Positions 35,233 through 46,425 of a stretch of 64,000 bases of DNA are shown piece by piece. The notes beneath the pieces were generated by a model that ran no database searches, was not told the origin of the DNA, and was given only the letters and a program-made list of their open reading frames with translations. This stretch comes from Streptomyces cyaneochromogenes (GTDB taxonomy: Bacteria; Actinomycetota; Actinomycetes; Streptomycetales; Streptomycetaceae), in contig NZ_CP034539.1 of assembly GCF_003963535.1 (NCBI RefSeq), positions 3,658,001 through 3,722,000 of the forward strand, given 5' to 3'. Position numbers and translations under genes: made by a program. The first letter of the stretch is position 1; each line of letters starts with the position of its first letter.

Positions 35233-36179
35233 TTGACGGCCCCCGCGGCGATGGCGGCCTCGATCTCGCCCGGCGTCGGCATCGCCGAGGAGCACTCCAG
35301 GCGGGAGGCGACGATGGCGCCGGCGGCGTTGGCGTGCCGCATGATCTTCTCCAGGTTCCAGCCGTTGAGGAGCCCGTGGCAGAGGGAACCGCCGAAGGCG
35401 TCCCCGGCGCCGAGACCGTTGAGGACGTTCACCGGGAGGGGCGGGACCTCGGCCTGCTCGCCCTGGCTGTTGACGGCGAGGACGCCCTTGGGGCCCTGCT
35501 TGACCACCGCGATCTCGACACCGGCGTCCAGCAGCGCGCGGGCGGCGGCATGGGGCTCGCGTACGCCGGTCGCGACCTCCACCTCGTCGAGGTTGCCCAC
35601 GGCGACGGTGGTGTGCTTGAGGGCCTCGGCGTAGAAGGGGCGGGCCTCGGCCGGGTCCTGCCAGAACATGGGGCGCCAGTCGAGGTCGAAGACCGTGATG
35701 CCGGACTTCGCGCGGTGGGCGAGGGCCGCGAGCGTCGCCGTACGGCTGGGCTCCTCGCTCAGGCCGGTGCCGGTGACCCAGAAGATGCGGGCGTCGCGGA
35801 TGGCGTCGAGGTCGAGCTCGTGGGCGTCGATCTCCAGGTCCGGGGCCTTGGGCCGGCGGTAGAAGTACAGCGGGAAGTCGTCCGGCGGGAAGACCTCGCA
35901 GAAGGTGACCGGGGTGGGCAGGCCCGGGACCGGGGTGACCCAGCGGTCGTCGACTCCGAAGCCCTGGAGGGCCTCGTGGAGGTAGGCGCCGAAGGGGTCG
36001 TCGCCGGTGCGGGTGATGACCGCGGTCTGCCGGCCCAGGCGGGCCGCGGCCACCGCGACGTTCGTCGCCGAGCCGCCGAGGAACTTGCCGAAGGAGGTGA
36101 CCTGCGGCAGCGGGACGCCGGTCTGCAGCGGGTAGAGGTCCACTCCGATCCGCCCCATGGTGATCAGGTCGTACGCCAT
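35229..36179 (-). CDS. iolC: 5-dehydro-2-deoxygluconokinase
   Basis: 316 residues from ATG 36179 (MAYDLITMGRIGVDLYPLQTG) after GAAGGGAACGCG. PfkB-family motifs: GGSATNVAVAAARLG near residue 35 and the anion-hole/catalytic Asp in NGLGAGDAFGGSL near 255. GRIGVDLYP and FGKFLGGSATN are typical of IolC. It phosphorylates 2-deoxy-5-keto-gluconate, the fifth step of myo-inositol catabolism. First gene of the leftward operon; divergent from the iolE-like gene. Confidence 0.93.
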   Translation of the reverse strand: MAYDLITMGRIGVDLYPLQTGVPLPQVTSFGKFLGGSATNVAVAAARLGRQTAVITRTGDDPFGAYLHEALQGFGVDDRWVTPVPGLPTPVTFCEVFPPDDFPLYFYRRPKAPDLEIDAHELDLDAIRDARIFWVTGTGLSEEPSRTATLAALAHRAKSGITVFDLDWRPMFWQDPAEARPFYAEALKHTTVAVGNLDEVEVATGVREPHAAARALLDAGVEIAVVKQGPKGVLAVNSQGEQAEVPPLPVNVLNGLGAGDAFGGSLCHGLLNGWNLEKIMRHANAAGAIVASRLECSSAMPTPGEIEAAIAAGAVK

Positions 36180-36266
36180 CGCGTTCCCTTCGTATCGGCT
36201 CTCCCGGCTTTGTAGTCCGGTGCACGCACCCCTGTCAATGTTTTGTCCAGACATTCGGACCAGACC

Positions 36267-36291
36267 TTGACAGCGCTTGCCATACGCGCTG
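36267..36291. promoter_or_regulatory. Divergent iol promoter with palindromic operator
   Basis: A TTGACA box (36267-36272) overlaps an inverted repeat CAGCGC / GCGCTG (36271-36291) with a 9-bp centre. It lies in the 124-bp gap between iolC and the iolE-like gene. A repressor bound here could control both directions. Confidence 0.5.
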
Positions 36292-36303
36292 AAGCTGACC
36301 GCC

Positions 36304-37221
36304 ATGACGTCGTTGTCACCTCAGTCCTCACTGTCCCGCATCCGGATCGGCTCGGCTCCCGACTCATGGGGTGTGTGGTTCCCCGACGACCCCCAGCAGG
36401 TCCCCTGGCTGCGCTTCCTCGACGAGGTCGCCGAGTCCGGCTACGAGTGGATCGAGCTGGGCCCGTACGGGTACCTGCCGACCGATCCCGCCGTCCTCAC
36501 CGAGGAGACGGCGAAGCGTGGCCTGAAAGTGTCGGCGGGGACCGTGTTCACCGGTCTGCATCACGGCGAGGCCGTGTGGGAGAAGACCTGGGCGCACGTC
36601 GCCGACAACGCGGTGCTCGCGCAGGCGATGGGGGCGAAGCACCTGGTCGTCATCCCGTCCTTCTGGCGGGACGACAAGACCGGCGAGGTGCTGGAACCGG
36701 ACACGCTGACGCCCGAGCAGTGGCGGAACCTGACCTCGCTGACCGAGCGGCTGGGGCATGAGGTGCGCGAGCGGTACGGTCTGCGGATCGTCGTCCACCC
36801 GCATGCCGACACGCACATCGACAGCGAGGACAACGTCGTCCGGTTCCTGGACGGGACCGACTCCGACCTGGTGTCGCTGTGCCTGGACACCGGGCACTAC
36901 GCGTACTGCGGCGGCGACAGCGTCAAGCTGATCGAGACGTACGGGTCGCGCATCGGGTACCTGCACCTCAAGCAGGTCGACCCGGAGATCCTCGCCGACG
37001 TACGGGCCAAGGGGACGCCGTTCGGGCCGGCCGTGGCGCAGGGTGTGATGTGCGAACCGCCGGGCGGGGTGCCTGCGTTGGGGCCAGTGCTGGAGGCTGC
37101 GCAGAAGCTGGATGTCGACCTGTTCGCGATTGTCGAGCAGGACATGTATCCCTGTGCGCCGGACGCTCCGCTGCCTATCGCTCGGCGGACGCGGGCGTTT
37201 TTGAGGTCGTGCGGGGCGTAG
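36304..37221 (+). CDS. iolE: IolE-like sugar phosphate isomerase/epimerase (inosose dehydratase)
   Basis: 305 residues, ATG 36304. AP-endonuclease-2-type TIM barrel with the IolE hallmarks GSAPDSWGVWFPDD at the N-terminus, HPHADTHID, LDTGHYAY and LHLKQVDP, and a metal site of His/Glu/Asp. It probably dehydrates scyllo-inosose to the diketone substrate of IolD, and divergent linkage to iolC supports this. IolI-type inosose isomerase is the alternative. No iolB or dedicated iolG is found near it, so the pathway is completed elsewhere. Confidence 0.82.
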   Translation: MTSLSPQSSLSRIRIGSAPDSWGVWFPDDPQQVPWLRFLDEVAESGYEWIELGPYGYLPTDPAVLTEETAKRGLKVSAGTVFTGLHHGEAVWEKTWAHVADNAVLAQAMGAKHLVVIPSFWRDDKTGEVLEPDTLTPEQWRNLTSLTERLGHEVRERYGLRIVVHPHADTHIDSEDNVVRFLDGTDSDLVSLCLDTGHYAYCGGDSVKLIETYGSRIGYLHLKQVDPEILADVRAKGTPFGPAVAQGVMCEPPGGVPALGPVLEAAQKLDVDLFAIVEQDMYPCAPDAPLPIARRTRAFLRSCGA

Positions 37222-37325
37222 GGGGCGCCTAGTGGGGTGCCGGGTTCCCTTGTGGGGCGAGTGCGGGATTGTCGGGGCTTGTCGCACAGTTCCCCGCGCC
37301 CCTTGAGGCGTTGCAGCATGGGTGG

Positions 37326-38261
37326 ATGACAAGTGCCCTGCGTGTTCGGTCCGGGCAGGGGGTGTGGGGCTCATGGGAGACAGCCGTTGGCACGCCCCAT
37401 CCTCGGCTGCGCCCTGGCGTGATCAGCTATCGCGGGATCCGGCTCGCGTTGGATCGGCCTCGACGGCGGCTTGAAGCGCCCATCGGGGCCGCGACCTTGC
37501 TGCTCGGCTTCGGCGAGCCGGTGCGGATCACCCGGCATGGCCGACCTGCCGACACCCTGGTCTCCGTCTACTGCGGGCCCACCACCACCCCCGCCGTCGG
37601 TGAGCACAGTGGTCGGCTGGCCGGTATCGAGGTGCTGTTGATGCCGTGGGCCGCGTTCTCGTTGTTCGGGACGCCGCAGTACGAGCTCGCCAATCGCACC
37701 GTCGACCCCGACGACCTGCCGCATGCCCTGCCCACGCGCATCGGCGAACTCGCCGCCGCGTTGGCCGCGTTGCCGACCTGGGCGGAACGGTTCGGGCTGC
37801 TCGACGACGTGTTCGCGCGCTGGTCGGGGGCCGGTACGCCGTGTTCGGCCCGGGTGGTGCGGGCCTGGACGGAGCTGATGCGCACGGGTGGGTCGATGCC
37901 GGTGGGGCGGCTCGCCGACGAGGTGGGGTGGAGCGTACGGCACCTGGAGAACCGCTTCCGGGAGCAGATCGGGCTGGGGCCGAAGGCGGCGGCACGTGTG
38001 CTGCGGCTGCAACGGGCGCGCCGGTTGCTGGCGGCGGGACGCGGCCAGGCGGAGACCGCGGCGGCCTGTGGGTTCTACGACCAGGCGCATCTGAGCGGGG
38101 AGTTCAAGGCGATGACGGGGTGCACGCCGCGTGAGTTCACGGCGGCGCGAGGGGTGCCGGTCGGGACGCCCGTGCCGGACCGGCTGACGGGCGAGGCGAC
38201 CAGTCTCGTGCTCGCGTCCGGCCGTAGTGCGCATTTTTCCAAGACCCGTGACCTTGGCTGA
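37326..38261 (+). CDS. AraC-family transcriptional regulator
   Basis: 311 residues from ATG 37326; an upstream GTG-type extension is less likely. The N-terminal ~190 residues form an unidentified sensing domain (GVISYRGIRLAL, TLLLGFGEPVRI). The C-terminus has the paired HTH of AraC/XylS: MPVGRLADEVGWSVRHLENRFREQIGLGPKAA and CGFYDQAHLSGEFKAMTGCTPREF. It is of the DUF6597/AraC type common in actinobacteria. It follows the iolE-like gene by 104 bp, but a role in inositol control is only a guess. Confidence 0.87.
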   Translation: MTSALRVRSGQGVWGSWETAVGTPHPRLRPGVISYRGIRLALDRPRRRLEAPIGAATLLLGFGEPVRITRHGRPADTLVSVYCGPTTTPAVGEHSGRLAGIEVLLMPWAAFSLFGTPQYELANRTVDPDDLPHALPTRIGELAAALAALPTWAERFGLLDDVFARWSGAGTPCSARVVRAWTELMRTGGSMPVGRLADEVGWSVRHLENRFREQIGLGPKAAARVLRLQRARRLLAAGRGQAETAAACGFYDQAHLSGEFKAMTGCTPREFTAARGVPVGTPVPDRLTGEATSLVLASGRSAHFSKTRDLG

Positions 38262-38611
38262 TGCAGGCTTTGGTCCTCGGCGAGCCGCAAAGGCGGGGGA
38301 GCTGGTGGGTCGGGCCCGGCGCAGCGGGTCCGGCCCACCGTTGCGTCGGGGCTGCCGCGGAACCGGCGTCTGTCAACGCGCCGCGCCCCTGCACCGGCGT
38401 GCCCGTCTGCGGCATCTGTGTCACAAGCGCGTCTTTCCTGTCACGCATGTCGCAAGTACGCGGGTCCCGCGTCACACTCCGCACACAGGCCCTGCCCCCT
38501 CCTCACTGTGCGTCGTTGACCGGACACAGGCTTTGTGATCGCCGGCGCAGCGCCACGGTCCCCCCGACGACCGCCCCCGGTCGCCGCCGCGGCGCGCGCG
38601 AGGAGGTGCAA

Positions 38612-38815
38612 ATGATGACCGACCGAATCCTCTGGTCGTACAAGGAGATCGCCGCACACATCAAGGTGCAGCCGGACACCGTGCGGTCCTATCGCAAGCA
38701 CGGGCTGCTGCCCCCGCCCGACCATGTGGAGGGCGGCAAGCCCTTCTGGTACCCCGACACCGTCCGGGCCTGGGTGGAGTCCCGGCCGGGCAACAAAGGA
38801 CGCCGGACGGACTGA
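38612..38815 (+). CDS. Small MerR/excisionase-like HTH protein
   Basis: 67 residues from ATG 38612 or 38615 behind AGGAGG (38601-38606). A single helix-turn-helix domain: ILWSYKEIAAHIKVQPDTVRSYRKHGLLPPPD with wing FWYPDTVRAWVESRPG. This resembles phage excisionase/AlpA or BldC-size MerR proteins that bind DNA without an effector domain. No integrase lies nearby, so a chromosomal regulator is more likely than a phage remnant. Target unknown. Confidence 0.82.
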   Translation: MMTDRILWSYKEIAAHIKVQPDTVRSYRKHGLLPPPDHVEGGKPFWYPDTVRAWVESRPGNKGRRTD

Positions 38816-38891
38816 CACCCCGGCCTGCTGACCTGCTGAGCTCCCGGAAAACAAGCTGTGCCCCACCAGCCACGTGGGGCACAGTCGTCCC

Positions 38892-39476
38892 ATGGACTTC
38901 TCCGTCAAACCCACGCTCACCGGCGACAAGACCGTGCTCCGGCCGTTCACCGAGGCCGACGCCGACGTCATGTGGGAGATCTTCGAGGATCCCGAGGTCC
39001 TCCGCTTCACCGACGAGCCCTCCCAGGAGCTCACCCGGGAGCAGGTGCGTTCCTGGTACGGCTCCCGCTCCGACCAGCCCGACCGCCTCGACCTCGCCGT
39101 CATCGACCGCGCAGGCGGCGAACTCGTCGGCGAGGTCGTCCTGTACGAGTGGGACGCCAAGGCCCGCAGCTGTACGTTCCGCACGCTCATCGGGCCCCGG
39201 GGGCGCGACCGGGGGCTGGGCACCGAGGCCATCCGCCTCATCGTCGGCCACGGCTTCGAGCAACTCGGTCTGCATCGGATCGAGTTGGAGGTCTACGGCC
39301 ACAACCACCGTGCCCGGCGGGCCTACGAGAAGGTCGGTTTCGCGGTGGAGGGAGTCCGGCGAGAGGCCGATCTGAGGGACGGCGAGTGGGTCGACTGGGT
39401 CGTCATGGCCATCCTCGACCGCGAGTGGTCCGCCCGGCACGGCCGCCCCGACGCCCTCAGCTCCACGGCTTCCTGA
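38892..39476 (+). CDS. GNAT N-acetyltransferase (RimJ/RimL type)
   Basis: 194 residues from ATG 38892. It has the GNAT core with the acetyl-CoA loop IGPRGRDRGLGTEAIRLIVGH (R-x-x-G-x-G/A form) and the following HRIELEVYGHNHRARRAYEKVGF. Proteins like this acetylate N-termini or small amines. Its stop codon lies inside a 23-bp tandem repeat shared with the convergent alcohol dehydrogenase gene. Specific substrate unknown. Confidence 0.88.
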   Translation: MDFSVKPTLTGDKTVLRPFTEADADVMWEIFEDPEVLRFTDEPSQELTREQVRSWYGSRSDQPDRLDLAVIDRAGGELVGEVVLYEWDAKARSCTFRTLIGPRGRDRGLGTEAIRLIVGHGFEQLGLHRIELEVYGHNHRARRAYEKVGFAVEGVRREADLRDGEWVDWVVMAILDREWSARHGRPDALSSTAS

Positions 39477-39547
39477 CCCTCAGCTACACGGCTTCATGAC
39501 CCTCAGGGCCACGGCTCGATGAACGTCAGCTCCACGGCTCGATGACG
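39456..39547. repeat. 23-bp tandem repeat, four copies, spanning two convergent gene ends
   Basis: Units begin at 39456, 39479, 39502 and 39525, with the consensus CTCAGCTCCACGGCT plus TCATGACC or CGATGA variants. The first unit contains the GNAT stop (39474-39476). The last contains the dehydrogenase stop on the other strand (39526-39528). Confidence 0.93.
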
Positions 39548-40569
39548 GTCACCCCCGCCCCCGGCGCCGTCCCCATCGCCTCCAACGCGCTCGGCACCGC
39601 GTCCAGCGCGATCGTCGACGTCACCAGCAGATCCGGCCGCAACACCCCCGCCCGTACCAGCTCCAGCATCGGCGGGTAGGTGTGCGCCGCCATGCCGTGG
39701 CTGCCCAGGAGTTCGAGCTCCAGGGCGATGGCGCGGGCCATGGGGACCGGGGTCGTACCTGACTCCGAGGGCAGCAGGCCCACCTGGATGTGCCGGCCCC
39801 GGCGGCGCAGGCCATTGACGGACGCGGCGCAGGTGACGGGGGAACCGAGGGCGTCCAGGGAGAGGTGGGCGCCGCCGCCGGTCAGGGCGTGGATCGCCGC
39901 CGACGTGTCGGGCACGCCCGACGCGTCCACGCACTCCACCGCCCCGAACTTCCGCGCCAGGTCCAGGGCCTGCGGCGAGACGTCCACCGCGATCACCCGT
40001 GCGCCCGACGCCGCCGCGATCATCACCGCCGACAGGCCCACCCCGCCGCAGCCGTGCACCGCGACCCACTCCCCCGCCGCCACCCGGCCCTGCTGCACGA
40101 CCGCCCGGAACGCCGTGGCGAACCGGCAGCCGAGCGACGCCGCCGTGGCGAAGGACATCTCCTCGGGCACGGCGACAAGGTTGACGTCGGCGTGGTCCAG
40201 CGCCACGTACTGCGCGAAGGAACCCCAGTGGGTGAAGCCGGGCTGGGTCTGCCGCTCGCACACCTGCTGGTCGCCCGCCGCACACGCCGCGCAGCTGCCG
40301 CAGGCGCACACGAACGGCACGGTGACCCGGTCGCCGGGGCGCCAGCCGGTCACCCGGTCGCCCACCGCCTCGACGACACCGGCGAGTTCATGGCCCGGCA
40401 CATGCGGCAGCATGATGTCCGGGTCGTGCCCCTGCCAGCCGTGCCAGTCACTGCGGCACAGCCCTGTCGCCTCGACGCGCACGGTCACTCCATGGGGGGC
40501 CGGGTGCGGGTCGGGCACCTCACGCACCTCGGCCGCCTCCTCGTACCGGTCGAACACCACAGCACGCAT
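39526..40569 (-). CDS. Zinc-dependent alcohol dehydrogenase (MDR family)
   Basis: 347 residues from ATG 40569. Catalytic zinc ligands are suggested by Cys in GLCRSDWHG and by HE in VPGHELAG; the structural-zinc cysteines appear in CACGSCAACAAGDQQVC. The NAD loop is HGCGGVGLSAVM near residue 170, followed by an acidic residue (AVDVS), indicating NAD(H). It oxidises a primary or secondary alcohol, not predictable in detail. Its C-terminal VIEPWS codons lie in the 23-bp repeat. Confidence 0.9.
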   Translation of the reverse strand: MRAVVFDRYEEAAEVREVPDPHPAPHGVTVRVEATGLCRSDWHGWQGHDPDIMLPHVPGHELAGVVEAVGDRVTGWRPGDRVTVPFVCACGSCAACAAGDQQVCERQTQPGFTHWGSFAQYVALDHADVNLVAVPEEMSFATAASLGCRFATAFRAVVQQGRVAAGEWVAVHGCGGVGLSAVMIAAASGARVIAVDVSPQALDLARKFGAVECVDASGVPDTSAAIHALTGGGAHLSLDALGSPVTCAASVNGLRRRGRHIQVGLLPSESGTTPVPMARAIALELELLGSHGMAAHTYPPMLELVRAGVLRPDLLVTSTIALDAVPSALEAMGTAPGAGVTVIEPWS

Positions 40570-40612
40570 GCCCGTCTCCCTTCGGCCGCGCCCCTTGCAC
40601 GGAGATCACCGC

Positions 40613-40655
40613 GAACGCTGGACGCTCCGCCGGGAACGCTAGACGCTCCGCCGGC
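40613..40655. repeat. Short duplicated segment upstream of the alcohol dehydrogenase
   Basis: AACGCTGGACGCTCCGCCGG is followed by AACGCTAGACGCTCCGCCGG, a 21-bp period with one change. It lies between the dehydrogenase start and the MMPL stop. Confidence 0.75.
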
Positions 40656-40682
40656 TTCGCGGTACGGCACCCGAGCGCGGGG

Positions 40683-42950
40683 TCAGCCGCGCGCGCTCAC
40701 CTTGTCCCGCTCCTGTGCGGGGTCCGGTGTCGGGGCCGCCGTCGGCCGGTTCGACTCGCCCTCGCTCACCCCGAACCGGTCATGGAACCGCCGCAGCGGC
40801 CCCGGCGCCCACCAGGTCGCCCGCCCCGTGAGGCGCATGACCGCCGGCACCAGGAGGCTGCGGACGATCATCGCGTCCATCAGCACCGCCAGGGCGATAC
40901 CGAGGCCGAGCATCTTGGTGTTGGTCACCCGGGAGGTGCCGATCGCGACCATCACCACCGCGAGGATCACGGCGGCCGCGGTTATCAGGCCGCCGGTGCG
41001 CTGCAGGCCGTGGCGGACCGCCTGGTCATGGTCGCCCGTCGTGTCGTACTCCTCCTTGATGCGGGAGAGCAGGAACACGCCGTAGTCCATCGACAGGCCG
41101 AAGGCGACGCAGAACATCAGCACCGGGAGGGTCGTCTCGATCGAGCCGGGGCTGGTGAAGCCGAGCAGCCCGGACAGATGGCCGTCCTGGAAGACCCAGA
41201 CCACCGCGCCGAACATCGCCGTCAGGCTCAGCGCGTTGAGCACGACCGCCTGGATCGGTATCAGCACACTGCCGGTCAGCAGGAACACCAGCAGCAGGGT
41301 GACGATCGCGATGAAGGCGGCCGCCAGGGGCAGTTGTTCCGCTATCGCGTCCTTGGAGTCGACCAGCACGGCCGCCGTGCCGGTCACCTCGGTGTCGAAC
41401 GGCGCCTTCGCGGCGCGCAGTTCACCCACCAGGCGCTGGGCCGGTTCGTCGACCGCCTCGCCCTTCGGCAGCACCGTGAAGTACGCCGAGTCGCCCTTCA
41501 CCAGCGGCCCGTCGACGCGGAGCACATCCGGGAGGGCGGCGATCCGCTTCTTGTAGTCGGCGTACTGAGCCTGCGTCGCCCGTCCCTCCGCGAAGACCTC
41601 CAGACCGCCGCCGGGGCTGCCCGGGAAGCCGTCGCGGATGTGCTGCTGCACCACATGGGACTCGGCGCTCGACGGCAGCTGACGGTCGTCGGCGGTGCCG
41701 AACTTCACGCCCAGGAAGGGCAGTCCGAGCAGGACCAGGACGGCGGTGGTACCCAGGGCGAAGAAGGGGGCACGGCGCATGACGAGGTTCGCGGTGCGGG
41801 TCCAGGCCCCGCCCTGCGTCGCGCCGGACGCCTGACCGGATGCTTGACCGGACTCCTGACCGGCTCCCTTCGGCCGCCCTCGCCGGAACAAGCGGCGCAG
41901 GTCCAGGGAGTTGACCCGGTGGCCGAGCAGGACGAGTGCCGCGGGGAGCAGGATCAGCGCGGCCGCCGCGGCCAGCAGCACCACCGCTATCCCCGCGTAG
42001 GCGAAGGAGCGCAGGAAGTACTGCGGGAAAAGCAGCATCGCCGCGAGGGAGACCGCGACCGTCAGGGCCGAGAAGAGGACCGTGCGGCCGGCCGTGCGCA
42101 GGGTCGTGCCGACCGCCGCCAAGGGCTCGGCGCCCGTGGCGAGTTCCTCACGGAAGCGGCGGACGATGAACAGGGCGTAGTCGATGGCGAGGCCCAGGCC
42201 CAGGGCCGTGGTGAGGTTCATCGCGAAGACCGACACGTCGGTGAGTTCGGTCAGGCCGCGCAGCACCGCGTTGGTGCCGAGGATCGCCACGATGCCGATG
42301 CCGAGCGGCAGCAGGGCCGCGATCGCGCTGCCGAAGACCATCACCAGCAGCACCAGGGTGACCGGCAGGGCGATCACCTCGGCGCGGATCAGGTCCTCCT
42401 GGATGGTCGTCTGCATCTCGTGCCGCACGGCGACCGGGCCGCCGACGCCGACCTCCACCGGACCGTGCGCGCCCCGGAACTCGGGCGCGAGGCGGTCCAG
42501 GGTCTCCCCCATCTCCTTCTCCTCGCCCGTGATGCGGGCGGCGATCAGCGCCTCATGGCCGTCCTCGGCGCGCAGGGCTGGGGCCGACGCGGGGTCCGCC
42601 TGCCAGTAGGAGCCGACCCCTGTGACGCCCTTCTCGGCGGCCAGGCGCTCCGTGAGCCGCCGGGCCTCGGCGGCCACCGCGGGGTCGTCCACCGAGGCGC
42701 TGCCCGCGTCCACGAGGAGCAGGAGGTTGGGCTGGGAGGCGGGGAACTCGCGCTCCAGTGCCTTGGTCGCGTATGTCGACTCGGCGTTCGGGTCCTCCCA
42801 GCCGCCGCTGCCCATGCGGTCGGCGACGCCGCTGCCGGCCACGACCGCGAGCGCGGTGAGCACCAGGGCCACGAGCAGCGACAAGCGGGGGTGTGCCGTC
42901 ACGAAGCGGGTCCAGCCTCCGACTCGGGGTGGCCTGTTGACTTCGGTCAT
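40683..42950 (-). CDS. MMPL/RND-family membrane exporter
   Basis: 755 residues. Eleven to twelve membrane helices in two halves, each with a large extracytoplasmic loop (about residues 45-190 and 425-530). The helical bundle contains TTALGLGLAIDYALFIVRRFREEL and its repeat FCVAFGLSMDYGVFLLSRIKEEY, the GxxxDY motifs of MMPL proton relays. These proteins export lipids, siderophores or drugs by proton antiport. Divergent from a TetR gene with paired operators between them, it is probably repressed by it and induced by a toxic compound. Confidence 0.92.
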   Translation of the reverse strand: MTEVNRPPRVGGWTRFVTAHPRLSLLVALVLTALAVVAGSGVADRMGSGGWEDPNAESTYATKALEREFPASQPNLLLLVDAGSASVDDPAVAAEARRLTERLAAEKGVTGVGSYWQADPASAPALRAEDGHEALIAARITGEEKEMGETLDRLAPEFRGAHGPVEVGVGGPVAVRHEMQTTIQEDLIRAEVIALPVTLVLLVMVFGSAIAALLPLGIGIVAILGTNAVLRGLTELTDVSVFAMNLTTALGLGLAIDYALFIVRRFREELATGAEPLAAVGTTLRTAGRTVLFSALTVAVSLAAMLLFPQYFLRSFAYAGIAVVLLAAAAALILLPAALVLLGHRVNSLDLRRLFRRGRPKGAGQESGQASGQASGATQGGAWTRTANLVMRRAPFFALGTTAVLVLLGLPFLGVKFGTADDRQLPSSAESHVVQQHIRDGFPGSPGGGLEVFAEGRATQAQYADYKKRIAALPDVLRVDGPLVKGDSAYFTVLPKGEAVDEPAQRLVGELRAAKAPFDTEVTGTAAVLVDSKDAIAEQLPLAAAFIAIVTLLLVFLLTGSVLIPIQAVVLNALSLTAMFGAVVWVFQDGHLSGLLGFTSPGSIETTLPVLMFCVAFGLSMDYGVFLLSRIKEEYDTTGDHDQAVRHGLQRTGGLITAAAVILAVVMVAIGTSRVTNTKMLGLGIALAVLMDAMIVRSLLVPAVMRLTGRATWWAPGPLRRFHDRFGVSEGESNRPTAAPTPDPAQERDKVSARG

Positions 42951-43059
42951 TGTGCGGTGTCCCCTTCACCCTGATCCATGCTGTTCATGGCCCGACGCGC
43001 TCGCCTGATCCACGTGAGCGCAGCCGGGCAGCATGGAGCCGTCGCTGCCATAGACTGGC

Positions 43060-43083
43060 AAACACGAGAGATCGCTCGCGTTT
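43060..43083. promoter_or_regulatory. Operator 1 of the MMPL/TetR divergent promoter
   Basis: AAACACGAG and CTCGCGTTT form 9-bp arms (8 of 9 complementary) around a 6-bp centre. It has the same design as the site 29 bp to the right. Confidence 0.65.
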
Positions 43084-43088
43084 CTCAA

Positions 43089-43112
43089 GAATGCGAGCGG
43101 CCGCTCGCGTTT
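43089..43112. promoter_or_regulatory. Operator 2 of the MMPL/TetR divergent promoter
   Basis: A dyad GAATGCGAG / CTCGCGTTT with a 6-bp centre; its core GCGAGCGGCCGCTCGC (43093-43108) is a perfect palindrome. The centre lies 29 bp from operator 1, so the two TetR dimers would not bind on exactly the same helix face. Confidence 0.65.
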
Positions 43113-43144
43113 GTCAATCGCGTTCGGAGAACTGGGGATAACGC

Positions 43145-43786
43145 GTGTCCGTCAATCAGGAGAAGGACCAGCCGCGCCGCCGCCAGGCCCGCGGCGAGCG
43201 CCGTATCGCCCAACTCCTGGAAGCCGCGGCCACCGTCTTCACCACCACCGGCTACACGGCCGCCAGCACCAACGCCATCGCCCGCGAGGCGGGCGTCTCG
43301 CCGGGCACGCTGTACCAGTTCTTCCCGAACAAGGAAGCGATCGCGATCGAGCTGGGCGACCGGCTCATGCACGAGATGCGCGAGACGTACGGCGAGGCGC
43401 TCGCGCCCGTGGACCCCGCGACCCCCCTGGAGCAGGCGGTCGGCGCGGCCGTCGACCGGTTCATCGCCTTCAACTGCGAGCACCCGGTGTTCTTCGCGCT
43501 GATGCACGGCCCCGACATCCCCGGCCGCATCACCGAGGAGCACGACGCCCTGCACGCGACCCTGCTCTCCCGGATCGAGGGCCTGCTCTCCTCGGTCCTG
43601 CCGGACATCCGGCCGGCCGACCTCTCCCGGACCGCGCACATGTGCCTGGGCCTGTACAAGGCGGGCCTGGAACTGGTCCTCGCCCACGAGGGCACCGAGC
43701 GCGACGCCTACGTCCAGGAGCTGAAGAACGCCCTGATCCGCTACCTCGCCCCGCTGGTCGGCGACAGACTCGGGCCGACCCACTGA
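43145..43786 (+). CDS. TetR-family repressor, likely of the MMPL exporter
   Basis: 213 residues from GTG 43145. N-terminal HTH at about residues 20-65 (RIAQLLEAAATVFTTTGYTAASTNAIAREAGVSPGTLYQFFPNKE). The C-terminal helical domain is of the TetR_C type that binds small ligands. It is divergent from the MMPL exporter, with two matching palindromes in the 194-bp gap, the standard layout of an efflux autorepressor. The inducing ligand is unknown. Confidence 0.9.
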   Translation: MSVNQEKDQPRRRQARGERRIAQLLEAAATVFTTTGYTAASTNAIAREAGVSPGTLYQFFPNKEAIAIELGDRLMHEMRETYGEALAPVDPATPLEQAVGAAVDRFIAFNCEHPVFFALMHGPDIPGRITEEHDALHATLLSRIEGLLSSVLPDIRPADLSRTAHMCLGLYKAGLELVLAHEGTERDAYVQELKNALIRYLAPLVGDRLGPTH

Positions 43787-43803
43787 CCACCCCCCTTGGA
43801 GTA

Positions 43804-43820
43804 ATACCCCGTAGGGGTAT
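43804..43820. promoter_or_regulatory. CsoR-type copper operator
   Basis: ATACCCC-GTA-GGGGTAT, a perfect 7-bp dyad with a 3-bp centre, 66 bp before the copper chaperone start. It matches the known class of CsoR boxes upstream of copZ/copA in actinobacteria. No csoR gene lies in the window. Confidence 0.85.
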
Positions 43821-43886
43821 AGCGTGGGGATATGGAGGCCCCCCGTGGGCCCCGTCAGCCCCACATGCCTCGACGAGGAGAACGAC

Positions 43887-44126
43887 ATGACCGCGCAGAC
43901 CGACACCCCGGGTTCCGTCACCGCCGTCTACAAGGTGAGCGGCATGAGCTGCGGGCACTGCGAGGGTGCCGTGTCCGGCGAGATCTCCGAACTCCCCGGC
44001 GTCAGCTCGGTGAAGGCCGTCGCCTCGACCGGCGAGGTCACCGTCGTCTCCGCGGCCGCGCTGGACGAGGAAGCCGTTCGCGCGGCCGTCGACGAGGCGG
44101 GCTTCGAGCTGGTCGCCAAGATCTGA
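43887..44126 (+). CDS. copZ: Copper chaperone, CopZ-like HMA protein
   Basis: 79 residues from ATG 43887 behind GAGGAG. A single heavy-metal-associated domain with the metal site GMSCGHCEGAV (Cys-x-x-Cys) near residue 20 and the typical betaalphabeta-betaalphabeta length. It binds Cu(I) and hands it to CopA, whose gene starts 7 bp downstream. Control by CsoR through the box at 43804 is very likely, giving induction by excess copper. Confidence 0.93.
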   Translation: MTAQTDTPGSVTAVYKVSGMSCGHCEGAVSGEISELPGVSSVKAVASTGEVTVVSAAALDEEAVRAAVDEAGFELVAKI

Positions 44127-44133
44127 GCCGGAC

Positions 44134-46425
<2,292 letters not shown>

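Noticed and set aside
34351..36225. Fusion of aldolase and kinase in the inositol operon
   Set aside because: The continuous open frame across iolC is a high-GC shadow. IolC is encoded in another frame, and the GTGA overlap shows two separate genes.
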